Assembly (NCBI RefSeq): GCF_017052655.1
Contig: NZ_JAFIDC010000001.1
Span: 434,001 to 498,000, forward strand
DNA length: 64,000 nt
Direction: 5' to 3'
DNA from: Acholeplasma equirhinis
Lineage (GTDB): Bacteria > Bacillota_I > Bacilli_A > Acholeplasmatales > Acholeplasmataceae
Position 1 is the stretch's first letter. Every line of letters starts with the position of its first letter. Position numbers and translations under genes: made by a program. This document shows, piece by piece, positions 1-8,444 of this stretch. Below the pieces are notes generated by a model. It was given only the letters and a program-made list of their open reading frames with translations. It did not search any database and was not told where the DNA came from.

Positions 1-2
1 TT

Positions 3-749
3 AATTCCATGAGTGATATCATTATTTCAATCGGTATGATTATCACACTGAAAGTTGCAAGTAAAGCAGCAGATATGAATCACCCGTATGGCCATCAAAA
101 GTATGAAGGTATTATGTATCTTTTACTTGGTGTCATTGTTTTTGCAACTGGTGGATTTATTGGATTTGAAAGCTTGATACAAATTATCAATAATACACAT
201 CAATTACCGACAAGTGAAGTTGTCGTTTTTGCATTCATATCAGTAGTTGTTAAATTAGGACTTGCTGGTCTTAACTTATATGGACTTAAAAAATATAAAA
301 CCCCGGCATTAAAAGCAGAAACTGTTAATCATATGACAGATATTTTAGTATCTAGTTTAGTATTAGTTTCAGTATTGTTAGCAACAACATTTAATTTAGA
401 ATCTGAACACTATGTTGCAATTGTCATTGCAGGATTTATTTTATTTGCAGGTTTTAAACTCATCAAGGAAGGTATTTCATTTATCGTTGATGAAGCACCG
501 GATAAAGATACATATACGGAAATTAGAAATGAAATTAAATCAATTTCAGGTGTGATTTCAATTGATATGTTAAAAATGCGAAAACACGTCAATTATCTCT
601 ATATTGATGCTGAAATTGGTGTTGATGATCGTTTATCTTTAAAAAGTGCACATCAAATATCGGAAGATGTTCATGATCATATTGAAGAAAAATATCCTTT
701 CGTGCTTCATATCATGATTCACGTCAACCCAGTTAAAAAAGGAGAATAG
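3..749 (+). CDS. Cation diffusion facilitator family transporter (5'-truncated by window edge)
   Basis: This is a proton-coupled efflux carrier for divalent metals in the membrane. The reading frame is open to the window edge and the first visible codons read NSMSD, the metal-site motif of transmembrane helix 2, so the true start lies upstream. HPYGH follows the first helix, and NHMTD supplies the second metal-binding H/D pair in a later helix. About five hydrophobic segments precede a C-terminal cytoplasmic domain of roughly 85 residues. The stop overlaps the ribosome-binding site of the next gene, so the two are probably co-transcribed. The metal (Zn, Mn, Fe or Co) cannot be read from the sequence. 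Confidence 0.85.
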   Translation, partial: NSMSDIIISIGMIITLKVASKAADMNHPYGHQKYEGIMYLLLGVIVFATGGFIGFESLIQIINNTHQLPTSEVVVFAFISVVVKLGLAGLNLYGLKKYKTPALKAETVNHMTDILVSSLVLVSVLLATTFNLESEHYVAIVIAGFILFAGFKLIKEGISFIVDEAPDKDTYTEIRNEIKSISGVISIDMLKMRKHVNYLYIDAEIGVDDRLSLKSAHQISEDVHDHIEEKYPFVLHIMIHVNPVKKGE

Positions 750-750
750 T

Positions 751-1545
751 ATGGAATATTTTGTCTTATCAAATGGATTAAAAATTCCAAAAGTTGGTAT
801 GGGTACCAACACCTTTGGAAAAGCAGGAAATGATTTCCACGGAGAAATCAACATGGATACCAAAGAATTACTTTGGGCATATGAAAATGGCTATCGATTA
901 GTTGATACTGCTATTGCTTATCGTAACGAAGCAGTTATTGGGAAATCAATTAAAGAATCCGGTTTAAATCGTGAGGAAATCTTCGTCACATCTAAAATTC
1001 CAATGCGTGATGAAAATGTTGGAACGGATTTACTCATTGAAAAATCTATTCAAACCTCAATTGAAAAAGTTGGTGATTATATTGATCTTTATTTAATTCA
1101 TCATCCCAGTGAAAATGAGAAGAATCTTCAAGTATGGCAACATCTTGAAAGATCCTACGAAAAAGGATTATTTAAAGCAATCGGTGTATCTAACTTTAAT
1201 GAAGAACAACTGACCTATTTAATAGAAAATGCAAAAATTAAACCAATGGTTAATCAAATTGAATCTAATCCTGCAAAATTCAATCATGAATTAATTAAAT
1301 TCTGTTTAAAAAATCAAATCTTACCAGAAGCATGGGGACCGTTAGATCCTGTTCCAAATAAAGAAGTTTTAGAAAAGATTGGTCTTAAATACGGAAAAAG
1401 TTGGGCTCAGGTCTTATTAAGATATCAAATTGAACGTGGTGTGCTTGTGATACCGAAGAGTCATAACAAAGAGAGACAAAAACAAAATCTTGAGATCTTT
1501 GATTTTGCATTAGATGAAGCGGATATTGAGGAAATTGAGGGATAA
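751..1545 (+). CDS. Aldo/keto reductase
   Basis: A cytosolic NADPH-dependent reductase of aldehydes and ketones. At 264 residues it has the usual length for the family. The catalytic tetrad is visible: Asp52 and Tyr57 in VDTAIAYRNE, Lys82 in TSKIP, and His117 or His118 in LYLIHHP. The C-terminal cofactor stretch VIPKSHNKER is also present. The AGGAG ribosome-binding site sits over the stop of the transporter gene one base upstream, indicating translational coupling. The substrate is unknown. Confidence 0.88.
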   Translation: MEYFVLSNGLKIPKVGMGTNTFGKAGNDFHGEINMDTKELLWAYENGYRLVDTAIAYRNEAVIGKSIKESGLNREEIFVTSKIPMRDENVGTDLLIEKSIQTSIEKVGDYIDLYLIHHPSENEKNLQVWQHLERSYEKGLFKAIGVSNFNEEQLTYLIENAKIKPMVNQIESNPAKFNHELIKFCLKNQILPEAWGPLDPVPNKEVLEKIGLKYGKSWAQVLLRYQIERGVLVIPKSHNKERQKQNLEIFDFALDEADIEEIEG

Positions 1546-1625
1546 TTTGTGATTAAAGTTTTGAAACACATTTTATTTTTTATCATGTTATAATATATAA
1601 GGTTATAGTTTAGAAGGAGATCACT

Positions 1626-2909
1626 ATGAAATTTGAAAAATTATCAAGCAACCGTGTAAAGTTCACATTTACTGTTACACCACATGAATTCGAACATGCA
1701 TTAGAACATGCATTCCATCATATTAAAGATGATATCGAAATCAAAGGTTTCAGAAAAGGTCATGTTACACGTGCTATCTATGAAAAGAAATTTGGTGCAA
1801 ATGCACTTTATCCAGATGCATTAAATCATGCAATTGGTCACAAATTCGATGACGCTTTAGCTGTTAAAGAATTTACAATCGTATCAGACCCATCAAATAT
1901 TGATTTTAACTGGGATTTAGTTGGTAAAGGGGATTTCGATATTTCATTCGAAGTTGCTATTAAACCAGAAGTTACACTTGGAGATTACAAAGGTATCGAA
2001 GTTGCTAAAGTAGATACTACAGTTTCAACTGAAGAAGTTAAAGCTGAAATTGATTCTTTACTTAAACGTGGTGCTTCACTTGAACCTAAAGCAGAAGGTG
2101 CTTTAGAAACAGGCGATACTGCAATCTTTGATTTCGAAGGATTCTTAGATGGTGTGCCATTTGAAGGTGGTAAGGCTGAAAACTTCTCACTAGAAATTGG
2201 TTCAGGTCAATTTATCCCTGGATTCGAAGAAGGCATGATTGGTTTATTACCTGGCGAAGAACGTGATGTAAATGTCACATTCCCAGAACAATACGGTGCA
2301 GAACACTTAGCTGGTAAACCTGCAGTATTTAAAGTTAAACTACATGAAATCAAAGTTTCAAAAGGTGCAGAATTAAATGATGAATTCGTTCAATCATTAA
2401 ACCGTGAAGGTGTATCAACAGTTGCAGAACTTGAAGCTGCAATTGCAAACGATATGATTGAAGCAAAAGAAAAAGATGCTAAGAGTCAATTAACTGAATC
2501 AGTTGTTGAAAAAGTCGTAGCAAATGCATCAGTAGATGTTCCACAAGAAATGTTTGATCAAGAAGTTGCGAACTTCAAGAAAAACATTGAAAATCAAGCT
2601 AAACAATATCAACTTGATTTACAAACTTACATTCAATTATCTGGACTTGATGAAGCATCATTCGAAGCACAAGCACAAGAACAAGCTCAACGTCGTGTTC
2701 TACAATCATTAGTGATTGAAGCAGTTGCTAAGAAAGAAGGCTTTGGTGCGACAGTTGATGAATTATCAGCACGTTACGCTGAACTTGCTCAACTTTACAA
2801 GATGCCTGTTGATGAAATCAAAAAGTACATTACAGATGATTTAGTAACTAACGATATCGCATTCGAAAAAGCACTTAACTTCTTAGTTGAATCAGCTGTT
2901 CAAAAATAA
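1626..2909 (+). CDS. tig: Trigger factor (ribosome-bound chaperone / prolyl isomerase)
   Basis: Trigger factor binds the ribosome exit tunnel and helps nascent chains fold. The ribosome-docking signature GFRKGH lies at residues 41-46. An FKBP-type isomerase domain containing FIPGFEEGMIG spans roughly residues 155-245, followed by a long helical C-terminal chaperone region. The length (427) is typical. A strong AGAAGGAGA ribosome-binding site precedes the ATG, and a TATAAT box at 1589-1594 lies upstream without a well-spaced -35. The gene stands alone, ending in a hairpin terminator before lon. Confidence 0.97.
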   Translation: MKFEKLSSNRVKFTFTVTPHEFEHALEHAFHHIKDDIEIKGFRKGHVTRAIYEKKFGANALYPDALNHAIGHKFDDALAVKEFTIVSDPSNIDFNWDLVGKGDFDISFEVAIKPEVTLGDYKGIEVAKVDTTVSTEEVKAEIDSLLKRGASLEPKAEGALETGDTAIFDFEGFLDGVPFEGGKAENFSLEIGSGQFIPGFEEGMIGLLPGEERDVNVTFPEQYGAEHLAGKPAVFKVKLHEIKVSKGAELNDEFVQSLNREGVSTVAELEAAIANDMIEAKEKDAKSQLTESVVEKVVANASVDVPQEMFDQEVANFKKNIENQAKQYQLDLQTYIQLSGLDEASFEAQAQEQAQRRVLQSLVIEAVAKKEGFGATVDELSARYAELAQLYKMPVDEIKKYITDDLVTNDIAFEKALNFLVESAVQK

Positions 2910-2914
2910 TTCAT

Positions 2915-2945
2915 AAACCCCTAAAACTTAGGGGTTTTAATTTAC
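2915..2945 (+). terminator. Rho-independent terminator of tig
   Basis: A perfect 10-bp stem (AAACCCCTAA / TTAGGGGTTT) with a 3-base loop is followed by a short T-rich tract, 5 bases after the tig stop. Confidence 0.85.
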
Positions 2946-2967
2946 AAATATTTCACATAATAAAAAA

Positions 2968-3022
2968 TTGGCACTCATGCATTATGATTGCTAATTGACA
3001 ATTTTGTATTATAATATATAAT
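2968..3022 (+). promoter_or_regulatory. CIRCE-type HrcA operator plus promoter of lon
   Basis: TTGGCACTC (2968-2976), nine bases, then GATTGCTAA (2986-2994) matches the CIRCE inverted repeat TTAGCACTC-N9-GAGTGCTAA with one mismatch in each arm. It is immediately followed by TTGACA (2995-3000), 16 bases, then TATAAT (3017-3022). HrcA bound here would block the -35 region, so lon should belong to the same heat-shock regulon as the hrcA operon at 13.9 kb. Confidence 0.85.
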
Positions 3023-3056
3023 ATAGAATATCACTTAGAGAAAGGGATGAAATTAT

Positions 3057-5366
3057 ATGGAATTACAAACAAGTTTACCGGCCGTTATCGTCCGTGGTAT
3101 CGTACCTCTTCCCAACAATGATTTTCGAATTGAAGTTGGAAGAAAAGTATCCCTTAGAGCCATTGAAGAAGCTGAAAAAAGTTTCTCATCTTTCGTACTG
3201 ATTCTTGTTCAAAAGAACCCTTTAATCGAAAATCCAACGACAGCAGACATTGAAAAGTACGGTGTACTAGCTAAAGTTGCAATGAAGATTAAATTGCCAA
3301 ATGACAATTATAAAGTCAAATTTAATATTGTATCGCGTGTGAGAGTGAATGAATATTTCTTAACGGATCCTTATTTTGTTGCTGATTATGAAGAAGTTAA
3401 TACAATCGTTGGTAATCAAGATGAAGAAGCGACATTGATCAAAATGATTGCAACTGAAACACTTGCTAATGGCAATCAATTACTTAATAATGCACAACAA
3501 ACCAATGAACAACTTCAATCAGGTTTATCTGTTGAAAAATTAGCAGACATTTTAGCATTTAATTTAAGAACTCAAGATACTGAAAAGTATAAATACTTAG
3601 CAGAACTCGATTTAAATAAACGCTTAAAATTAATTTTAGAAGACATTTCTAAGTTAAAGATGATTGCTGATTTGGAACAAAGAATTAATGATGATGTTAA
3701 GAAAGCAATTGATGAAAATCAAAAAGAATATTATCTTCGAGAAAAAATGCGTGCAATCCAAAACGAACTTGGTGATAAAGCGAAAAAAGAAGATGAAATC
3801 GATGCTTTAAGAGAAGCGATTAAAAAGGCTAAAATGCCTAAGAATATAGAAGAAAAAGCACTTCAAGAATTATCACGTTATCAATCAACACCTTCTGCAA
3901 TGGCAGAAAGTCAAATTATTAAGACTTACCTTGATTTCTTAGTAGCATTACCATGGAAGAAAGCAAGTAAAGACTTAAATGTACTACAAAAGGTACAAGA
4001 AAAATTAGATAAAAACCACTACGGCTTAGAAAAGGTCAAAGAAAGAATTATTGAATATCTAGCTGTTAAAATTATGACTGGTAGAAATCCACAGACAATT
4101 CTATGTTTCTACGGACCTCCTGGGGTTGGTAAAACATCACTTGCGATTTCAATTGCTGAAGCACTTGGACGTAAGTTTGTTAAACAATCACTTGGTGGTG
4201 TTAAAGATGAATCTGAAATCAGAGGTCACAGAAGAACGTATGTAGGGGCAATGCCTGGTCGTATCTTAAAAGGTATGAAAGATGCAGGTACTGTTAATCC
4301 AGTCTTCTTACTTGATGAAATCGATAAGATGGCAAGTGATTATAGAGGTGACCCTGCTTCTGCAATGCTTGAAGTTTTAGACCCAGAACAAAACTCTAAA
4401 TTCTCAGATCATTATTTAGAAGAACCATATGATTTATCACAAGTATTATTTATTACAACTGCTAACTATTTAGAAAATGTTCCAGCTCCTCTTCGTGACA
4501 GAATGGAAATTGTTGAATTATCAAGTTACACAGAACATGAGAAAGTTCAAATTGCCAAGAATCACTTATTAACTAAACAACTTTCTGCACATGGTCTTGA
4601 TAAAGAAAAATTCAATATTGATGATGAAACAATTTACTTCATTATTCGTCACTATACGAGAGAAGCAGGTGTTCGTGAACTTAACCGTTACATTGGATCT
4701 TTAGTTCGTAAAGCAATTAAAGAAATCTTAATGGGTGAAGTTAACATTGTAACAATCAACAAAGAAAATGTTCAAAAATATATTGGTAAACCTAAATTCA
4801 ATCATAATATGATTGATGAGCAAGAACAAATTGGTGTTGTTACAGGTTTAGCATATACAGCATTTGGTGGTGACACATTACCTGTTGAAGTAACTTATTA
4901 TAAGGGTAAAGGTCAACTTGTTTTAACAGGTAAATTAGGTGATGTCATGAAAGAATCAGCAATGACTGCCCTATCTTATGTGAAATCACATGCCGCTGAA
5001 TATAATTTAGATCCTACAATTTTTGAAACAAATGACTTCCATGTTCACGTTCCAGAAGGTGCCGTTCCAAAAGATGGTCCATCTGCAGGTGTTACAATGG
5101 CAACAGCTATCATGTCAGCTGCATCTAATAAATTTGTTAAAAAAGATGTTGGTATGACAGGTGAAATTACACTTCGTGGTTACGTTCTACCAATTGGTGG
5201 ATTAAAAGAAAAAGCAATTGCAGCACACAGAAGTGGATTAAAAACAATTCTTATTCCAAAGGAAAATACAAGAGACATCGAAGATATTCCACAAGAAGTT
5301 AGAGATGAACTTAAAATTATCCCAGTAGAAAAAATCTCAGATGTATTCCAAAACGCATTAAAGTAA
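3057..5366 (+). CDS. lon: ATP-dependent protease Lon
   Basis: Lon is a cytosolic AAA+ serine protease that degrades misfolded and regulatory proteins. An N-terminal substrate-binding domain is followed by a coiled middle region, Walker A GPPGVGKT near residue 352, Walker B LLDEIDKM near 417, and the protease domain with catalytic Ser676 in PKDGPSAGVTM and Lys719 in GLKEKAIAA. The length of 769 is normal. AAAGGGATG forms the ribosome-binding site. The CIRCE element upstream predicts HrcA control. It is monocistronic, with a hairpin terminator just downstream. Confidence 0.98.
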   Translation: MELQTSLPAVIVRGIVPLPNNDFRIEVGRKVSLRAIEEAEKSFSSFVLILVQKNPLIENPTTADIEKYGVLAKVAMKIKLPNDNYKVKFNIVSRVRVNEYFLTDPYFVADYEEVNTIVGNQDEEATLIKMIATETLANGNQLLNNAQQTNEQLQSGLSVEKLADILAFNLRTQDTEKYKYLAELDLNKRLKLILEDISKLKMIADLEQRINDDVKKAIDENQKEYYLREKMRAIQNELGDKAKKEDEIDALREAIKKAKMPKNIEEKALQELSRYQSTPSAMAESQIIKTYLDFLVALPWKKASKDLNVLQKVQEKLDKNHYGLEKVKERIIEYLAVKIMTGRNPQTILCFYGPPGVGKTSLAISIAEALGRKFVKQSLGGVKDESEIRGHRRTYVGAMPGRILKGMKDAGTVNPVFLLDEIDKMASDYRGDPASAMLEVLDPEQNSKFSDHYLEEPYDLSQVLFITTANYLENVPAPLRDRMEIVELSSYTEHEKVQIAKNHLLTKQLSAHGLDKEKFNIDDETIYFIIRHYTREAGVRELNRYIGSLVRKAIKEILMGEVNIVTINKENVQKYIGKPKFNHNMIDEQEQIGVVTGLAYTAFGGDTLPVEVTYYKGKGQLVLTGKLGDVMKESAMTALSYVKSHAAEYNLDPTIFETNDFHVHVPEGAVPKDGPSAGVTMATAIMSAASNKFVKKDVGMTGEITLRGYVLPIGGLKEKAIAAHRSGLKTILIPKENTRDIEDIPQEVRDELKIIPVEKISDVFQNALK

Positions 5367-5373
5367 AGATAAG

Positions 5374-5403
5374 AATGGATGTAGAAGATACATCCATTTT
5401 TTA
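5374..5403 (+). terminator. Rho-independent terminator of lon
   Basis: A perfect 10-bp stem AATGGATGTA / TACATCCATT with loop GAAGA is followed by a run of T. Confidence 0.9.
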
Positions 5404-5437
5404 CGGTTTACATGGTAAAATAGAAAGTGGTGATTAG

Positions 5438-6040
5438 ATGATTAAAAACGCAGAATTTATAACTTCAGTCGTTGGAGGAGACAATCTTCCAAATGATAAT
5501 TTGCCGCACATTTTACTTCTTGGTAGATCAAATGTAGGTAAGTCATCATTGATTAATGCACTTACAAATAGAAAGAATTTAGCGCGTGTATCAGCAACAC
5601 CTGGTAAAACAATTACACTCAATTTATTCTTGCTTGATAAGAGTTTATATTTAGTGGATGCACCAGGGTATGGTTATGCAAGACGTAGCAAAACTCAAAC
5701 AGCAACATTCTTAAAAATGATTACATCATTTATTGAGAAAAATCATAATTTAAAGCAGATTTTTTTATTGATAGATTTTAAAGTGGGACCTACTTTAGAT
5801 GATTTAGAAATCTATCGTAATTTGTTACCGCTTGATATTCCACTTGTGATTGTTGCTACTAAATATGACAAGATTCCAACAACACGCCGTCAAAAACAAA
5901 GAAAAGTAATCGAATCTTTATATACTCAAGGACAAAAAATATATTATACATCCAGTGAAGACAAGATAAATATTGATCATTTAAGTCTAGAAATTGAAAA
6001 TATCTATTTTAAAGAGGGGACTCAGAATGAAAACGAATAA
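5438..6040 (+). CDS. ysxC: Ribosome-biogenesis GTPase YsxC/EngB
   Basis: An essential small GTPase acting in large-subunit assembly. The G1 motif GRSNVGKS is at residues 29-36, the switch TPGKT near 54-58, the G3 motif DAPGYG near 74-79, and the G4 motif TKYD near 145. The length of 200 residues is typical. In many Firmicutes this gene directly follows lon, as here. The last 14 bases overlap the start of the lactate dehydrogenase gene, so the two are probably translationally coupled. Confidence 0.95.
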   Translation: MIKNAEFITSVVGGDNLPNDNLPHILLLGRSNVGKSSLINALTNRKNLARVSATPGKTITLNLFLLDKSLYLVDAPGYGYARRSKTQTATFLKMITSFIEKNHNLKQIFLLIDFKVGPTLDDLEIYRNLLPLDIPLVIVATKYDKIPTTRRQKQRKVIESLYTQGQKIYYTSSEDKINIDHLSLEIENIYFKEGTQNENE

Positions 6041-6971
6041 AATCTCTATTATTGGCGCAGGTAATGTCGGTGCAGCAACAGCGTTTGCACTTATGATGAA
6101 TAAAGTCGCATCAGATATTGTAATGTATGATATAGATCATAAAAAAGCAGAGGGTGAAGCCTTGGATATTTTCCAAGGGACTTCTTTAGTGGCACCAGTT
6201 GATGTTGTTGCTGGATCAATTGAAGATACTAAAGACTCTGATATTGTTGTTATTACTGCAGGTGCTGCTCAAAAACCTGGTGAGACAAGACTTGACTTAG
6301 TCAATAAAAATATCGCAATCTATCAAAAATTAATTCCAGAAATTGTTAAGTATAATCCTCACACAATTTTACTTGTTGTATCAAATCCGGTGGATATTTT
6401 AACCTATGTAACTTGGAAGATTTCAGGTTTCCCTAGTGAGCGAGTTATTGGTTCAGGTACGGTACTTGATACATCGCGTTTTAAGTCAGCAATTGGTCGT
6501 GCATTTGATATTGATGCAAGAAACGTACATGGTTACATCATTGGCGAACATGGTGACAGTGAAATTGCTGTATATTCAAAGACTACCATTGGTGTGATTA
6601 CATTTGACGAATATTTTAAGAGTCAAAAAATCAAAGAAAAAGGCTTTAAAACTAGAATTGCTGCTGAAGTTAAAAACGCAGCTTATGAAATCATTCAAAG
6701 AAAAGGTTATACAAATTATGCAGTTGCTGTTGCAGTTGCAAGAATTTGTACAGCCATTTTAAGAGATGAAAGATCGATTCTAACAACATCTTCATATTTA
6801 ACAGGTGAATATCATGTTGATGATGTCTATATTTCAACACCGACAGTGATTGGTAGAAGTGGTGTTGCTAAAATTTTAGAATTTGATTTAGATGCAGATG
6901 AACAAATTGCTTTTGAAGAATCTGCAAATATTATTAAAGGCATACTTAAAGCATCAACATTAGAAAAATAA
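6027..6971 (+). CDS. ldh: L-lactate dehydrogenase
   Basis: Reduces pyruvate to L-lactate while regenerating NAD+, the expected fermentative sink. The start at 6027 is preferred over an in-frame upstream one because AAAGAGGGGA lies 6 bases ahead and the protein then begins just before the nucleotide-binding motif GAGNVGAA (residues 10-17). The substrate-loop [10 protein letters not shown] and catalytic His175 in GEHGDSE are present. The length of 314 is typical. The gene overlaps ysxC by 14 bp. Confidence 0.95.
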   Translation: MKTNKISIIGAGNVGAATAFALMMNKVASDIVMYDIDHKKAEGEALDIFQGTSLVAPVDVVAGSIEDTKDSDIVVITAGAAQKPGETRLDLVNKNIAIYQKLIPEIVKYNPHTILLVVSNPVDILTYVTWKISGFPSERVIGSGTVLDTSRFKSAIGRAFDIDARNVHGYIIGEHGDSEIAVYSKTTIGVITFDEYFKSQKIKEKGFKTRIAAEVKNAAYEIIQRKGYTNYAVAVAVARICTAILRDERSILTTSSYLTGEYHVDDVYISTPTVIGRSGVAKILEFDLDADEQIAFEESANIIKGILKASTLEK

Positions 6972-6985
6972 CAGGAGGAAAATCT

Positions 6986-7621
6986 ATGCGTATCGTTGTG
7001 ATTGGTGCATCTGGATTTGTCGGTGAAAAAGTGGTCAATGAAGCACTTTTAAGAGGACATCAAGTCGATGCAATCTATCGAAGAAACAAAATTGCTGAAA
7101 GAGATAATTTAACTCAGCATAAAATGACCATCTTTGATGTAAGTGATTTTGAAAAAATCATTGAAAAAGCAGATTACGTTATTTCGGCATATAATCCTGG
7201 TTATTACCATGTTGCTCAAAAAGAACGTTATTTAGATGGTTATGAAGTGATCTTTAATACGGTTAAAAAATTAAATAAAAAAATCGTTGTTGTCATTGGT
7301 GCAACAACACTTATTCAATATGATGGTGAAACAGTTAGACAGGGATTCTTTCCTAAACCTTGGTTAAAAGCTTTAGAGGGACCAGATGCAGTTTATGAAA
7401 AGTATAAAAATGATTCATCACTTCAAGTTTCATTTATTTCACCTGCAGCAGAACTTATCGAAGGTGAAAGAACTGGAAAGTTTGGAATTGGTAAAGATCA
7501 TTTACTTTATGATAGCAATTTAGAGTCTAGAATTTCAGTTCAAGATTTAGCGTATGCAATCTTAGATGAAGTTGAGAATCCAAAGCATTTAGGGTCACGT
7601 TTTACCATTGCATATCAATAA
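6986..7621 (+). CDS. NAD(P)-binding atypical short-chain dehydrogenase (NmrA/YwnB-like)
   Basis: A Rossmann-fold protein of 211 residues with the dinucleotide motif GASGFVG at residues 7-13 and no YxxxK catalytic pair, which places it with the NmrA/flavin-reductase-like atypical SDR group. AGGAGG precedes the ATG. It follows ldh by 14 bases and probably shares its transcript. The physiological substrate cannot be inferred. The last codons overlap the -35 element of the T-box promoter. Confidence 0.75.
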   Translation: MRIVVIGASGFVGEKVVNEALLRGHQVDAIYRRNKIAERDNLTQHKMTIFDVSDFEKIIEKADYVISAYNPGYYHVAQKERYLDGYEVIFNTVKKLNKKIVVVIGATTLIQYDGETVRQGFFPKPWLKALEGPDAVYEKYKNDSSLQVSFISPAAELIEGERTGKFGIGKDHLLYDSNLESRISVQDLAYAILDEVENPKHLGSRFTIAYQ

Positions 7622-7636
7622 CATTTTAGATATAAT
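7608..7636 (+). promoter_or_regulatory. Promoter of the T-box/valS operon
   Basis: TTGCAT (7608-7613), 17 bases, then TATAAT (7631-7636). Transcription would start about seven bases downstream and cover the whole T-box leader. Confidence 0.7.
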
Positions 7637-7642
7637 ATAATA

Positions 7643-7870
7643 AAGCATTGAAGTGAAGGAGTAATTATTTTACAGCTTTAAGAGACAAGTTGGTTGGTGA
7701 AAAACTTGATTGTAAATAATGAAAGTCGTCATGGAGCTATTTTAGTGAAAATTTAAGTAACTAAAATCGGGTTGTGCCGTTATCCATGAATGAAGTGCGC
7801 GACATATGTTGCGAACTAAGGTGGTACCGCGAATTTATTCGTCCTTAGACTATAAGTCTAGGGACTTTTT
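7643..7870 (+). ncRNA. T-box riboswitch leader (valine specificity)
   Basis: The T-box sequence AGGTGGTACCGCG is at 7819-7831, followed by a terminator hairpin GTCCTTAGAC / GTCTAGGGAC (7841-7864) and a T tract. Stem I can be drawn with base AGCT 7674-7677 / 7735-7738 and a distal helix CAAGTT 7686-7691 / AACTTG 7703-7708. The internal specifier region contains GTC twice (7725-7730), a Val codon, agreeing with valS downstream. Uncharged tRNA-Val should stabilise the antiterminator and allow read-through into the acetyltransferase-valS-folC operon. Confidence 0.93.
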
Positions 7871-7889
7871 CTTTTAAGAGGTGAAAGGT

Positions 7890-8444
7890 ATGTTACCTGA
7901 ATTAATCGGCAAACGCATTATCTTAAGACCACCAAGACAATCTGATCTTGTCTCGTTTTTCTATTATGCATCTAAACCAAGTGTCGGGCCATCTGCAGGA
8001 TGGTTTCCACATCAAAATTTAGATGAAACGAGAAAAGTCTTGGATTTATTCATTAGAGAAGAAAATATATTTGCGATTACGATCAAACCACATGATGTGA
8101 TGGTGGGTACAATTGGATTTCATAATAGACAAATTGATCAAGTGAATGGTGAAGGTTGTGAAATTGGATTTGCACTGGATGATACCTATTGGAATAAAGG
8201 TTATATGACAGAAGCAGTGAAAATCATTATCGATTATGCATTCACTATGTTAAAGTTTGATTATTTAATGGTCTCACATGCAGATTTCAACCTTGCAAGT
8301 AAAAAAGTAATCGAAAAGTGTGGTTTCACTTTTAAATATAAAACCCATAAAACAATTATTGAAAATCCTGAAATATCAGAATTGTGGTATTACAAAATGA
8401 CAAAGGAGGACTATTTCCAAAATGAAAAAAGAACTATCAACTAA
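7890..8444 (+). CDS. GNAT-family N-acetyltransferase (RimJ/RimL-like)
   Basis: A 184-residue acetyl-CoA-dependent acetyltransferase of the kind that modifies protein N-termini or small amines. The ATG at 7890 is chosen because AAGAGGTGA lies just upstream. NKGYMTEAVK is the acetyl-CoA-binding stretch, and KKVIEKCGFTF is the characteristic late helix and strand. It sits between the valine T-box and valS and overlaps valS by 23 bases, so its expression should rise when valine is short. The target is unknown. Confidence 0.85.
   Translation: MLPELIGKRIILRPPRQSDLVSFFYYASKPSVGPSAGWFPHQNLDETRKVLDLFIREENIFAITIKPHDVMVGTIGFHNRQIDQVNGEGCEIGFALDDTYWNKGYMTEAVKIIIDYAFTMLKFDYLMVSHADFNLASKKVIEKCGFTFKYKTHKTIIENPEISELWYYKMTKEDYFQNEKRTIN

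Noticed and set aside
5994-6026. An earlier start for L-lactate dehydrogenase
   Set aside because: It would add 11 residues not found in the family and ignores the AAAGAGGGGA site that serves the ATG at 6027.
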